From Sulfobacillus acidophilus DSM 10332 (GTDB taxonomy: Bacteria > Bacillota > Sulfobacillia > Sulfobacillales > Sulfobacillaceae): DNA of 64,000 bases. Location of the stretch: contig CP003179.1 in the NCBI GenBank assembly GCA_000237975.1, positions 1,612,001-1,676,000 on the forward strand, in the 5' to 3' direction. The notes below the pieces were generated by a model. The model was not told the origin of the DNA, did no database searches, and saw only the letters and a program-made list of their open reading frames with translations. Both the position numbers and the translations under genes were made by a program. Shown one piece after another: positions 8,364 to 16,819 of this stretch (its first letter is position 1; each line of letters begins with the position of its first letter).

Positions 8364-9662
8364 ATGAAAATATCGCCTTTATGGGCTGCCGGTACCGCGA
8401 GTATGGTGCTGGCGCTCAGCCAAGCCCCGGCGTTTGCGGCGTCGGCGGCGACCCTGCCTTCGATCACGTTAACCGCTTCAGGAACGTGGGTTTCCGTTTT
8501 GCAATCCGACCTTAATCGTTTGGGCTATCAAGCGGGGCCGGTGACTGGTACCATGAACAGTCAAACCGTTCAGGCCTTGACTGCGTTTGAAACGAGTCAC
8601 CAGTTGTCGTCCGGCGACGTCTCGTCCCAGGTGTGGAGCAACCTCGTAGGGGTGATAAACCCGGCGTCCGGATGGCCAAAGGCTACCCAATCGCTCATGG
8701 CTCAGCACCCGGCGATGCGGCAGGTGCTGGCACCGGGCGCGACCGGGTCGTGGGTGATGACGCTGCAGGCGGATCTCCAAGACCTGGGGTATTCGGAGGT
8801 CGGCCCGGTCGACGGGATTTTCGGACCGAAGACGGAAGCCGCCTTAGAAGCGTTTCAGAAGGCGGCGGGACTGCCGGTGACCGGGATTACCAATCCGGCC
8901 ACCTGGCAAGACATTTTGGCCGGTTTTGGATTGACTCCGCCCTTTCTGGGCAACATCCCCGTGTCCGGCTGGCCCTTACCAACGGTGGCATTGGCCATGG
9001 TCCACCCGGCGATGCGGCAGGTGTTGGCACCGGGCGCGACCGGGTCGTGGGTGATGACACTGCAGGCGGATCTCCAAGCCCTGGGGTATTCGGAGGTCGG
9101 CCCGGTCGACGGGATATTCGGACCGAAGACGGAAGCGGCCTTAGAAGCGTTTCAAAGGGCGGCGGGACTGCCGGTGACCGGGGTCACCAATCCGGCCACC
9201 TGGCAGGACATTTTGGCCAGCTTTCACTTGATGCCGGCTTATAACACAGGTGTGGCGTCTGAATCGGTCTGGGCAAACAATGCGTCCGCTTCAACGGCGT
9301 CGTCCTCGTTATCCGCGGCGACCATCGACGGCCGTCCGGTGCTGCGGGTGCTGCATATGATTGCCACCGCGTATGGACCGAGTCTTCAAGATAACTATCC
9401 TTACGGCCCGGTCGATGCCTTTGGACAACCTCTCGCCCCGGGTATGGTGGCGGTGGATCCTACGGTTATTCCCCTAAAAACATGGCTCTATGTAACGGGA
9501 TATACGGATCCGGATTTGCCCGCCGGCGGATTTTTGGGCCAGGCCATGGATACCGGGGGCGCCATCAAAGGGATGCGGATTGATATCTTTATGAACGCCA
9601 ATCCCACCACCGTATCAAACTTCGGGATTGAACCGGTTACGGTATACGTCCTAGGAAACTGA
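8364..9662 (+). CDS. Secreted protein with three peptidoglycan-binding repeats and a C-terminal 3D domain
   Basis: 432 residues. A signal peptide ends near AFAASAA (about residue 29). Three PG_binding_1 domains follow: one divergent (about residues 40-95) and two almost identical 99-residue repeats. The C-terminus (about 330-432) is a 3D domain, with ATAYGP, PLAPGMVAVDPTVIPL and DTGGAIKGMRIDIF, as in Firmicute YocH/MltA-like cell-wall hydrolases; the three aspartates are present. It probably binds and cleaves or remodels peptidoglycan outside the cell. The start ATG follows GAGAGGAG. Expression is predicted to respond to c-di-AMP through the riboswitch in its leader. Confidence 0.9.
   Translation: MKISPLWAAGTASMVLALSQAPAFAASAATLPSITLTASGTWVSVLQSDLNRLGYQAGPVTGTMNSQTVQALTAFETSHQLSSGDVSSQVWSNLVGVINPASGWPKATQSLMAQHPAMRQVLAPGATGSWVMTLQADLQDLGYSEVGPVDGIFGPKTEAALEAFQKAAGLPVTGITNPATWQDILAGFGLTPPFLGNIPVSGWPLPTVALAMVHPAMRQVLAPGATGSWVMTLQADLQALGYSEVGPVDGIFGPKTEAALEAFQRAAGLPVTGVTNPATWQDILASFHLMPAYNTGVASESVWANNASASTASSSLSAATIDGRPVLRVLHMIATAYGPSLQDNYPYGPVDAFGQPLAPGMVAVDPTVIPLKTWLYVTGYTDPDLPAGGFLGQAMDTGGAIKGMRIDIFMNANPTTVSNFGIEPVTVYVLGN
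8707..9221 (+). repeat. Intragenic tandem duplication, 297-base unit
   Basis: DNA at 8707-8924 recurs at 9004-9221, offset 297 bases (99 codons), with only scattered mismatches, mostly at third positions. It encodes peptidoglycan-binding repeats 2 and 3. The near-identity at DNA level points to a recent duplication or ongoing gene conversion. Confidence 0.9.
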
Positions 9663-9759
9663 CCTTTGGTCCCTCATGAGGGGCTCTTGGTCGGTAGTGC
9701 TGGGAAGGCGTTTCCGGTACAATAAGCCTGTCTAGATCGTGAAAGGCAGGGATTTGACG

Positions 9760-10032
9760 ATGGATAGCCCCATGGCGACCCGCATCGATTTGATGGTTCA
9801 ACGATATCGTGAAGCCATTGTCACCAAGCGACTCAAACCGGGAGACACGCTTGATGTGGCGGAGGAAGCCCGGCGCTTGAATGCCCCGATCGCTCGGGTG
9901 CGCCAAGCCTTTCGCATATTGGCCAATCTGGGTTTGGTCTCGCTGGAGCCGGGGGGCCAAGTCGTGGTGCAACCCAACACGCTCCAATCGCTTCAATCTT
10001 TGGAGTTTGATCTGACCCGGCGGCGGGCATAA
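9760..10032 (+). CDS. Small GntR-like winged-helix DNA-binding protein
   Basis: 90 residues, essentially only an N-terminal winged-helix domain: RYREAIVTKRLKPGDTLD, a recognition region APIARVRQAFRILANLGLV and a wing SLEPGGQVVV, as in GntR/FadR regulators, but without an effector domain. ATG 9760 follows a weak GGCAGGG; an in-frame GTG at 9739 lacks a ribosome binding site. It may bind DNA without a ligand, or be a remnant of a longer regulator. It stands alone and ends in a strong terminator. Target genes are unknown. Confidence 0.7.
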   Translation: MDSPMATRIDLMVQRYREAIVTKRLKPGDTLDVAEEARRLNAPIARVRQAFRILANLGLVSLEPGGQVVVQPNTLQSLQSLEFDLTRRRA

Positions 10033-10035
10033 GCC

Positions 10036-10065
10036 GAAGAGGCCCCTTAGGGGGCCTCTTCCTTT
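10036..10065. terminator. Bidirectional intrinsic terminator
   Basis: Stem GAAGAGGCCCC/GGGGCCTCTTC with a tiny loop, followed by CTTT on the plus strand. It lies between the convergent GntR-like gene and the sulfhydrylase gene and could serve both. Confidence 0.8.
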
Positions 10066-10075
10066 ACGCTCGTCA

Positions 10076-11362
10076 TTATTTTGCCGTCAGCGCCTGGTCC
10101 AAATCCTCGTAAAGGTCCTCCAAGTGTTCCAGACCGACCGAGAGGCGGATTAAATCGCCTCCCGCACCGGCCAACGCTTGTTCTTCCGGACTTAACTGCT
10201 GGTGGGTGGTCGAGGCCGGATGAATCGCCATGGATCGGACATCGCCGACATTGGCGACTAACAACCAAAGGCGCAAGCGGTCCATGACTCGACGGGCGGC
10301 CTCAATTCCGCCTTTAACCCCAAAGTTCATCATGCTGCCGTAGAGACCCGGAGGGAGGTAACGGGTCGCCAAGGGGTGAGCCGGGTCTTCCGGGAGTCCG
10401 GGATAATTGACCCAACTGACCTCGGGATGTCGGCCGAGCCGCTGGGCAAGGGCAAGGGCGGTCGTGGCCGCTTGACGCATGCGAACCGGTAAGGTTTCGA
10501 GCCCTTGGAGGATGTTGTAGGCATTCGTGGGAGACAAAGCGGCTCCCGTATCGCGCAAGACCTTGACGCGGAGTCGGGCGGCATAGGCTCCGGCGCCGAA
10601 GTCGCCAAAAATCACGCCATGATAGCTGGCATCGGGTTGGGTAAACTGGGGAAACCGGGATCCGCGGTAATCGAAGCGCCCGGCATCTACGACGATGCCG
10701 CCGAGCGAATTTCCATGACCGCCGATCCATTTGGTCAGAGAATGCACCACGATGTCGGCCCCGTGACGAATCGGTTGCGATAAATAGGGTGTAGGAAAGG
10801 TATTGTCGACAATTAAGGGGAGACCGTGGCGGTGTGCGGCTTCTGCCCAGGCCGCGATATCGGTGACATTTAAACGAGGATTGCCTATCGATTCGACAAA
10901 GACCGCCCGGGTGCGGTCATCCACAAGATGCGGGAAGTCCGCCAGTTGATCATCGGGCAAAAATTTGACCGTAATGCCAAAATCATGGAATGTCGACGTG
11001 AATAACGTCCAGGTTCCGCCGTATAACGAGGTGGAGGCGATAATGTTGTCTCCGCTTCGACAGAGGTTCATGATAGCGGCCGTGATCGCCGCCATGCCGC
11101 TCGAAAAAGCGACGGCCGCCACGCCTTCTTCCATGAGCGCGATCCGTTGTTCGAGGACGTCGGTGGTGGGATTCATGATGCGGGTATAAATATTGCCCGG
11201 TTCATCCAAATTGAATAGTCGGGCGGCATGACCCGAATCGTCAAAGGCATAGCCGACCGTTTGATAAATCGGGACGGAAATTGCATGGGTCGTAGGGTCC
11301 GAGCGATACGCGCCGCGAATCGCCAGGGTTTCCGGACGCCAATTTGGCGTGTGTTCGGCCAT
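10076..11362 (-). CDS. O-acetylhomoserine aminocarboxypropyltransferase (sulfhydrylase), PLP-dependent
   Basis: 428-residue Cys/Met-metabolism PLP enzyme. It makes homocysteine (or methionine) from O-acetylhomoserine and sulfide (or methanethiol) in the cytoplasm. The PLP lysine lies in HSLTKWIGGHG, with the phosphate-binding SSGMAA and the DNTFPTPYL block upstream. Length and the long loop around YRGSRFPQFTQPD match O-acetylhomoserine sulfhydrylases rather than cystathionine synthases. ATG 11362 was chosen because a GAGGAG ribosome binding site precedes it at the right distance; the frame upstream overlaps the riboswitch. A SAM-I riboswitch in its leader confirms a methionine-pathway role. 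Confidence 0.92.
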   Translation of the reverse strand: MAEHTPNWRPETLAIRGAYRSDPTTHAISVPIYQTVGYAFDDSGHAARLFNLDEPGNIYTRIMNPTTDVLEQRIALMEEGVAAVAFSSGMAAITAAIMNLCRSGDNIIASTSLYGGTWTLFTSTFHDFGITVKFLPDDQLADFPHLVDDRTRAVFVESIGNPRLNVTDIAAWAEAAHRHGLPLIVDNTFPTPYLSQPIRHGADIVVHSLTKWIGGHGNSLGGIVVDAGRFDYRGSRFPQFTQPDASYHGVIFGDFGAGAYAARLRVKVLRDTGAALSPTNAYNILQGLETLPVRMRQAATTALALAQRLGRHPEVSWVNYPGLPEDPAHPLATRYLPPGLYGSMMNFGVKGGIEAARRVMDRLRLWLLVANVGDVRSMAIHPASTTHQQLSPEEQALAGAGGDLIRLSVGLEHLEDLYEDLDQALTAK

Positions 11363-11385
11363 AAGCTCTCCTCTCTCTGAGACAA

Positions 11386-11414
11386 ATAAAAAATCCGGCC
11401 CTGCGGCCGGTCTT
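11386..11414 (-). terminator. Riboswitch-controlled intrinsic terminator
   Basis: On the minus strand, GACCGGCC-GCAG-GGCCGG is followed by ATTTTTTATTT, between the SAM-I aptamer and the gene start. It is the expected expression platform: SAM binding favours this hairpin and stops transcription. Confidence 0.88.
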
Positions 11415-11432
11415 GATAAGGGAAGTTCCCGG

Positions 11433-11540
11433 CCTCTCATTTCTCAGCAGGCTGCTGCAGGATTTGGCACCGTCGTACGTCGAACGCACCGGTTGCCGTG
11501 GCATCGTCGGGCCCGTCCCTCCGCCACTCTCCATAAGAGG
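11433..11540 (-). promoter_or_regulatory. SAM-I (S-box) riboswitch
   Basis: Minus-strand reading gives the S-box hallmarks in order: CTCTTATGGAGAG, GGCGGAGGGACGGGCCC, GATGCCACGGCAACC, CGGTGCCAAATCCTGCAGCAG, and CTGAGAAATGAGAG, which closes the P1 helix with the first element. S-adenosylmethionine binding turns the downstream sulfhydrylase off through the adjoining terminator. All core consensus blocks are present. Confidence 0.95.
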
Positions 11541-11547
11541 TGATGTC

Positions 11548-11576
11548 ATTAAAGCACATTCTTTTTACGCCGACAA
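11548..11576 (-). promoter_or_regulatory. Putative sigma-A promoter for the SAM riboswitch leader
   Basis: On the minus strand, TTGTCG (11576-11571), a 17-base spacer and TTTAAT (11553-11548) would start transcription a few bases before the riboswitch P1 stem. Confidence 0.55.
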
Positions 11577-11611
11577 GGGATAGATCATGCGTACAAATGA
11601 AGAATTATACG

Positions 11612-11639
11612 AAAAAGCCGTGCCGGGTACGGCACGGCC
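11612..11639 (-). terminator. Intrinsic terminator of the aldo/keto reductase gene
   Basis: On the minus strand GCCGTGCC-GTACCC-GGCACGGC is followed by TTTTTC just past the reductase stop codon. Confidence 0.88.
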
Positions 11640-11647
11640 ATGGTTTC

Positions 11648-12628
11648 TTATACGTCCGGCAATCGATAGCTGGCAAACGGCGGGGCGTAAATAAACGGTT
11701 GACTGGCCTGATCGAGCGTCTTTAACATTTCCTCGGTCAATTCCACGTCCAGGGCCTTTAAATTGTCTTCCAGTTGTTCGGGCTTGGTGGCGCCCGCAAT
11801 AGCGCTAGACACTTCCGGGCGCGTCAAGAGCCAAGCCAATGCTACCGCTGCCGGGGGGACCTGAAGCGACGACGCCAGATCCCCAACGGTTTTCGCCAAT
11901 GCGAGGCGATGGGGGTCCAGGCGGTCTTTGAACCGTGGATCGGTGGCCGCTCGAGAACCGGCCGGGACTTCATCGGTCGATCCGTATTTTCCGGTCAAAA
12001 TGCCGCCCGCCAACGGGAAATAGGCGATCAGGCCAACCCCTTGATCGCGGCACATGGCGGTCATTTCTTGTTCCGGTGTGCGATCGGCCAGCGAATAGGA
12101 AATTTGATTCGACACATAGCGGGTCCAGCCGAACCGTTCGCTAATTCCGAGCGCCTTAACCATTTCCCAAGCCTGGTAATTTGAGGCCCCGATATACCGG
12201 ACTTTACCGCTTTGAACGAGATCATCCAACGTGCGAAGGGTTTCTTCCAGTGGCGTGTGGGGATCAAACGTATGAATTTGATATAAGTCGAGATAGTCGG
12301 TATCGAGCCGTTTTAGGCTTTTTTCAATTTCGCGCATGAGGTGTTGCCGGGAGGAACCGAGGTCGTAGGGACCGGAACCGGTCGGCAACCCGGCTTTCGT
12401 GGTTAATATGACGTCTTGTCGGCGACCTTTTAACGCTTTGCCGATGATCCGTTCGGATTCCGTTCCCGCATAAATATTGGCCGTATCAATGAACGTGACG
12501 CCGGAATCGATTGCCTGATGCAGGATGCGGATGGATGTCGCTTCGTCGGCGCGGCGTCCGAAGGCATTCGTCCCCAGTCCCAACGCCGATACGCGAAGCC
12601 CGCTATTTCCGAGCCGTCGAAATTCCAT
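11648..12628 (-). CDS. Aldo/keto reductase
   Basis: 326-residue NADPH-dependent (beta/alpha)8 oxidoreductase of the Gsp69/YajO-like group, acting on aldehydes or ketones in the cytoplasm. The catalytic tetrad is visible: Asp and Tyr in FIDTANIYAGTESE, Lys in LTTKAGL and His in LYQIHTFDPH. The cofactor-binding end AIAGATKPEQLEDNL is conserved. ATG 12628 has AGGGAGG upstream; the longer frame to 12670 has none. The natural substrate is unknown. It is monocistronic with its own terminator. Confidence 0.9.
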   Translation of the reverse strand: MEFRRLGNSGLRVSALGLGTNAFGRRADEATSIRILHQAIDSGVTFIDTANIYAGTESERIIGKALKGRRQDVILTTKAGLPTGSGPYDLGSSRQHLMREIEKSLKRLDTDYLDLYQIHTFDPHTPLEETLRTLDDLVQSGKVRYIGASNYQAWEMVKALGISERFGWTRYVSNQISYSLADRTPEQEMTAMCRDQGVGLIAYFPLAGGILTGKYGSTDEVPAGSRAATDPRFKDRLDPHRLALAKTVGDLASSLQVPPAAVALAWLLTRPEVSSAIAGATKPEQLEDNLKALDVELTEEMLKTLDQASQPFIYAPPFASYRLPDV

Positions 12629-12769
12629 AGGCAAATATCCTCCCTGATCTGATGGGTTCCAATCATCCACATCATACCATTTTCGAAAGAAAAATCCTGA
12701 AACGGAGGTCGTGTGCGCGGAGTGCGGAATTCGCTACAATAGACAGAGATAGTCCCAGGGGGGGACATT

Positions 12770-13327
12770 GTGCGTAACGTCCTGGTTTTAGGCGGCACCG
12801 GCATGTTATCGGGGCTGGTGCTACGGTATTTGACCGATGGCGATCGGGTATTTGTCGTGGCTCGGCGCCGCGAACCTCTCGATCAGCTGGTGGGGAAGGC
12901 TGGAGCGACAGCTGACCGACTCACGCCGATCGCTCTGGATTATCATGATACGGAACGGCTCGGGCGCTGGTTGGCGCATGGGCAATTGATGCATGGACCG
13001 CTGGATCAGGTGGTGGCGTGGATTCACGGCGATCCTAACCCTCTCTGGCAGGTATTGCAGCAAGAGGTGCGGGCTTATCGGCAGGGGGGATGGGATGTGT
13101 TCCATATATTGGGCCATCAAGCATGGGATCATCCGGGAGAGAAACCGTCCGTGTTCGATGAGGGGTGCCGCTATCACCGAGTCATCTTAGGGGCTGTGCG
13201 CGAGGACGCCTCGTGGCGGTGGTTAACCCATGACGAAATTGTTGAGGGCATCTGGTCGGCCGTCCAAACCTCGGCGGCCGTGACGAGGGTGGGAGAACGG
13301 CCCGAGATAGGAGTCAAGGATTTGTGA
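12770..13327 (+). CDS. Short NAD(P)-binding Rossmann-fold protein
   Basis: 185 residues. The N-terminus has a clear dinucleotide-binding strand-turn-helix, VLVLGGTGMLSGLVLRYL, followed by VVARRREPLDQL as in SDR-like proteins of about 180 residues found in Firmicutes. No Tyr-x3-Lys catalytic pair is obvious, so it may bind a nucleotide without acting as a classical dehydrogenase. Translation starts at GTG 12770 behind GGGGGGA. A TACAAT hexamer about 30 bases upstream may be its -10 box. It overlaps the DUF4012 gene and is probably coupled to it. Confidence 0.75.
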   Translation: MRNVLVLGGTGMLSGLVLRYLTDGDRVFVVARRREPLDQLVGKAGATADRLTPIALDYHDTERLGRWLAHGQLMHGPLDQVVAWIHGDPNPLWQVLQQEVRAYRQGGWDVFHILGHQAWDHPGEKPSVFDEGCRYHRVILGAVREDASWRWLTHDEIVEGIWSAVQTSAAVTRVGERPEIGVKDL

Positions 13328-15171
13328 TGACCGAACGTGAGGCGCATCGAACCCCGATAAAACGGCGCCTGCGTTGGCGGCGTTTTGGCAAGGTCCTTTT
13401 GGGCAGTTTATTGGTCGTCTGGTTGGTCATTCCGGGCCTTCTGTTCCTGGGGGCCGCATGGGTACTGCGAGGCGATGTGACGCGGGCCAAGTCGGCGTTT
13501 CACACGCATAATCCGGTGTCCTTTAACGCGGCCATTCGGCAAATGACCGACGCGAGCGCGGTCATGGATGTGACCGGGCATTGGATGGGCTATTGGGCGT
13601 GGCTACCCGGGATCGGTGGAGCTTATCGAAATGTGTTGTTGAGCTTAGACGCCTTTCATCAAATGCTGGTCGGGGCAGAGGACATCTTGCCGCCATTGGA
13701 CCGCGTCTTATCAGCGTTGACCCTCAAGGGTCGACATCCGAACGGGATCGGGAATCAAAAAATCCAAGCATTGGTGGATACGTTGCCTAGCTGGGGGCCT
13801 GGCCTCAAAGCAGCCTACCCTCATTGGCAGGCCGCGGAATCTCGACTCAATCAGATTCGGCCGCAGGCGTGGAGCGGTATTTTGGGGCATTATGCGTCCG
13901 ACGTCGGCGTCTTACAAGACGCCGCGCGACGATGGGTGCCGCAGGTACCGGTCTTAATGCAGTCGACCCGCGTGCTGCAGCACTTGGTGGGATTTCCCGT
14001 GCCGCAGCGCTACTTTTTGGTGTTTCAAAATAGTGGCGAGTTACGGGCGACGGGCGGGTTTATGACCGCTTATGGCTATGTCGTTTTTAACCATGGTAAG
14101 ATTCAGCGTCTCACGGCGCAAAACATGTATCTTTTAGATAGCGAGGTCACCTATCAACCGCCCGCGTCGCCGGTCATTGCCACGTATCTTCCGGTCTATT
14201 ACTGGCATCTGCGGGACGCCAATACCTCTCCGGACGTGCCGACGACCGTCGGCTACATTCAGCGGTTTTACCAGTCGATTCCCGGTGCGCCGCCTATTAA
14301 CGGCGTCATATTTATCGATACCTGGTTTGTCGATCAGCTAATCGCCGATGTGAACGGGTTAACCGTAGCAACCCCTAAAGGCCCGGTTCATCTGACCCCT
14401 CAAAACGCCAACTTTGAAATGGAGTACATGGCCGAGGGGCAGGGACTGCCGGACGCCGTGCGCAAAAAATTTATCGCGACGATGATGAAAGATTTGTTTC
14501 ATAAAGTGTTTTCCTCCCGGGGATTTACGTTGCTACGGGTTCTCAATACGGTCAACCAAAGCCTGAATCAAAAATTTATCCTGTTATATTTTAATGACCG
14601 GCAGGCCGAATCGTTGGTGGCGCGGGAAAATTGGGGCGGTATCATGACACGCTACCCGCATGCCGACTACTTATCGGTGGTCGATGAAAATCTCTTGGGC
14701 CACAAAGACAATTACGTCATGTCATATCACATTGTGACCCGGATTCTTAAAGTAGGTCGGCGATTTCAGCAGACGGTGACGATGACCTGGACCGATCCGG
14801 CTTTGGATAACGGTTGGCTTTATGTTCCGTATCATTCCTGGGTGCGCTTCTACCTTCCTCGGGGAGCCCAATTGCTGAGTATTTCCGGGGTGGACGGGAT
14901 TCCGTATGAAGATTATGTAAATTCCGGACTGAATAAAACGGTGGTGGGCGGCCATGTCGATTTACCCTCCCGGACCTCGCGAAAACAGCCGGTCGCCCGA
15001 CACACGGTCACCATTCGGTATTGGTTGCCGCAAGGGGTGCCGATGCGCCGTCTCATGGTGCAAATGCAACCGGGCATTAATCATGAATCGCTGACGGTGA
15101 TTGCGGGATCCTATCGCGTGTCGATGCCGTTGGTGCATGACGTGATCTTGACACTGCCGCCGGGTTATTAA
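13327..15171 (+). CDS. DUF4012-family membrane-anchored extracytoplasmic protein
   Basis: 614-615 residues. A basic N-terminus is followed by one transmembrane helix (about residues 22-48, LLGSLLVVWLVIPGLLFLGA); the rest should face outside. The central part carries the DUF4012 signature YFLVFQNSGELRATGGFM. The family is common in Gram-positive bacteria and tied to cell-envelope polymers, but its reaction is not established. ATG 13327 overlaps the upstream stop as TGATG; GTG 13324 is an alternative. The stop region overlaps the convergent acylphosphatase gene by four bases. Confidence 0.85.
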   Translation: MTEREAHRTPIKRRLRWRRFGKVLLGSLLVVWLVIPGLLFLGAAWVLRGDVTRAKSAFHTHNPVSFNAAIRQMTDASAVMDVTGHWMGYWAWLPGIGGAYRNVLLSLDAFHQMLVGAEDILPPLDRVLSALTLKGRHPNGIGNQKIQALVDTLPSWGPGLKAAYPHWQAAESRLNQIRPQAWSGILGHYASDVGVLQDAARRWVPQVPVLMQSTRVLQHLVGFPVPQRYFLVFQNSGELRATGGFMTAYGYVVFNHGKIQRLTAQNMYLLDSEVTYQPPASPVIATYLPVYYWHLRDANTSPDVPTTVGYIQRFYQSIPGAPPINGVIFIDTWFVDQLIADVNGLTVATPKGPVHLTPQNANFEMEYMAEGQGLPDAVRKKFIATMMKDLFHKVFSSRGFTLLRVLNTVNQSLNQKFILLYFNDRQAESLVARENWGGIMTRYPHADYLSVVDENLLGHKDNYVMSYHIVTRILKVGRRFQQTVTMTWTDPALDNGWLYVPYHSWVRFYLPRGAQLLSISGVDGIPYEDYVNSGLNKTVVGGHVDLPSRTSRKQPVARHTVTIRYWLPQGVPMRRLMVQMQPGINHESLTVIAGSYRVSMPLVHDVILTLPPGY

Positions 15172-15449
15172 TCCTCGAGAATCCGAAATGTGGGCTCATG
15201 CTGTGGGGCCATGGGAGCATGCCATACGGTGTCGACGCGCGCAAAACGGGGACCTTCTTGGAGCCAAACCAGAAACTTGTCCAGCTGATGTTCTTCACCT
15301 TCGGCCTCAATCGCGACCTGACGCGGGTCCGGCAGGTTGTGCACCCATCCCGTCAATCCTAATTGTTGGGCCTGATTGAGCGTAGCCTGCCGAAATCCGA
15401 CGCCCTGGACCCGGCCGGTGACACGAATTTGATAACGGCGAATCATCAT
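15168..15449 (-). CDS. Acylphosphatase
   Basis: 93-residue alpha/beta enzyme that hydrolyses acyl phosphates such as 1,3-bisphosphoglycerate or carbamoyl phosphate. Both family signatures are present: GRVQGVGFRQ with the phosphate-binding arginine, and GWVHNLPD with the catalytic asparagine. Length is standard. The start at 15449 follows AGGAGGAGG; ATG 15446 or GTG 15455 are alternatives. It overlaps the convergent DUF4012 gene. Confidence 0.92.
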   Translation of the reverse strand: MMIRRYQIRVTGRVQGVGFRQATLNQAQQLGLTGWVHNLPDPRQVAIEAEGEEHQLDKFLVWLQEGPRFARVDTVWHAPMAPQHEPTFRILED

Positions 15450-15502
15450 GCCCACCTCCTCCTGGTTATTGTATGATAACCAGGGGACGCGGGGGAAAGG
15501 TA

Positions 15503-15754
15503 TTAGGGAATTTCTTCCTGAGAACCCGATTCCACGTTATCGCCCAGCACGTGTTGCATGGCCGGGGTGGGTTGGACGTGATGGACACGGTCATACACGA
15601 CCCGGACGAGACTTTTGAGTTCGCTATCGGTCAGCAGGGAAACATAGTTCCAGGGGCCCAGATCGATCGTCTGAACACCGTCCTCGCCTTCGAGATCGGT
15701 CGTGACGGTGAGATTGGGATATTGGCCGGTAATATGGAAATTTTTAATCCGCAT
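15503..15754 (-). CDS. Small conserved hypothetical protein
   Basis: 83 residues, soluble, with a beta-rich N-terminal half (MRIKNFHITGQYPNLTVTTDL) and a helical middle (TDSELKSLVRVVYDRVHHV). I do not recognise the family. A strong AAGGAG lies seven bases before the ATG and the composition matches its neighbours, so I take it as a real gene. It lies 53 bases upstream of the acylphosphatase on the same strand and may share a transcript with it. Confidence 0.65.
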   Translation of the reverse strand: MRIKNFHITGQYPNLTVTTDLEGEDGVQTIDLGPWNYVSLLTDSELKSLVRVVYDRVHHVQPTPAMQHVLGDNVESGSQEEIP

Positions 15755-15841
15755 AGCAATCTCCTTTCATGCATAACGGGATTGTGTGGTTAGCTTGTCC
15801 GGCAACGTAAAGCCTATACGCGGAAAAAGGAGTGGGAGGTT

Positions 15842-16771
15842 TTGGCAAAAGAAGGTTGGGCTCTTGACGGGGTGGCTTTTTTTGAAGGGGAACTGGTGCC
15901 CTTGGCACATGCCAAAGTCAGTATCGCCACCCATGCATTCAACTACGGGACAGGGTGTTTCGAAGGCATTCGGGCCTATTGGAACGCCGACGAGCGACAA
16001 CTCTACTTACTGAAGGCGGATGCCCATTACCGACGGATGTTGCGGTCGGCGCACATTCTGACCATTCAAATTCCCTACTCCGTAGAAGAGCTGGTCCAAT
16101 GGACGCTGGAATTGCTTCGGGCGAATCATTTCGAAAGCGACGTCTACATTCGACCGCTGGCTTATAAGGCCGATCCGGCGATTAAAGTCTCCTTAGGGGG
16201 GTTACGGGACGCTTTCAGCATGTTTGCACTGCCCATGGGGGACTACGTCCCAGTTCAGGGCCTGCGAGTGCAGGTATCGTCTTGGCGTCGTTTGTCGGAT
16301 AACATGATTCCCTCGCGCGCGAAGGTGACCGGAGCTTATATTAATGCGGCCCTGGCCAGTGAACAGGCGCACCGCGACGGGTACGACGAAGCCATTATGT
16401 TGGCCGACGATGGCCACGTATCGGAAGCGAGTTCGTCCAATCTTTTTCTCGTCCGGCAAGGCACGCTCGTTACCACGCCCGTGACGGCCGATATTCTGGA
16501 AGGGGTGACCCGGCAATTGGTGTTGGAATTAGCCCAGGCCAACCACATTCCGGTGGAGATCCGTCCCATTGATAGGACGGAGTTATATACGGCGGACGAA
16601 CTCTTTTTGTGCGGCACCGGGGTGCAACTGGCGGCCATTACCGAGGTCGATCACCGGGTAGTGGGCACGGGTGGCACCGGCCGCATTACCGGCGAATTGC
16701 AGTCGCAATATTTCCAAGCGGTCCGAGGACAGCTTGATGCGTTCCGCGAATGGGTGATTCCGGTTTACTAA
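15842..16771 (+). CDS. ilvE: Branched-chain amino acid aminotransferase (class IV)
   Basis: 309-residue fold-type IV PLP enzyme that makes leucine, isoleucine and valine from their 2-oxo acids with glutamate as amino donor. HAFNYGTGCFEGIRAY matches the IlvE N-terminal block, the PLP lysine lies in SRAKVTGAYINAALA, and EASSSNLFLV and LFLCGTGVQ complete the family pattern. TTG 15842 was taken as start because GGGAGG lies seven bases before it and no ATG is suitable. Monocistronic; no T-box leader was seen in the short upstream region. Confidence 0.92.
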   Translation: MAKEGWALDGVAFFEGELVPLAHAKVSIATHAFNYGTGCFEGIRAYWNADERQLYLLKADAHYRRMLRSAHILTIQIPYSVEELVQWTLELLRANHFESDVYIRPLAYKADPAIKVSLGGLRDAFSMFALPMGDYVPVQGLRVQVSSWRRLSDNMIPSRAKVTGAYINAALASEQAHRDGYDEAIMLADDGHVSEASSSNLFLVRQGTLVTTPVTADILEGVTRQLVLELAQANHIPVEIRPIDRTELYTADELFLCGTGVQLAAITEVDHRVVGTGGTGRITGELQSQYFQAVRGQLDAFREWVIPVY

Positions 16772-16785
16772 GCCGTGATCCGCTA

Positions 16786-16812
16786 GGCCCCCTGGTTTTG
16801 CCAGGGGGCCGA
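16786..16812. terminator. Hairpin between convergent genes, likely terminator
   Basis: GGCCCCCTGG-TTTT-GCCAGGGGGCC is a strong stem between the ilvE and GH15 gene ends. There is no good U tract on either side, so it may act as a weak bidirectional terminator or mRNA 3' stabiliser. Confidence 0.55.
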
Positions 16813-16819
16813 AAGCTGT

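Noticed and set aside
8633-9244. Second open frame of about 200 codons through the peptidoglycan-binding repeats
   Set aside because: Arises because the same DNA repeat is open in another register; it lacks a ribosome binding site and has Gly/Arg-rich shadow composition.
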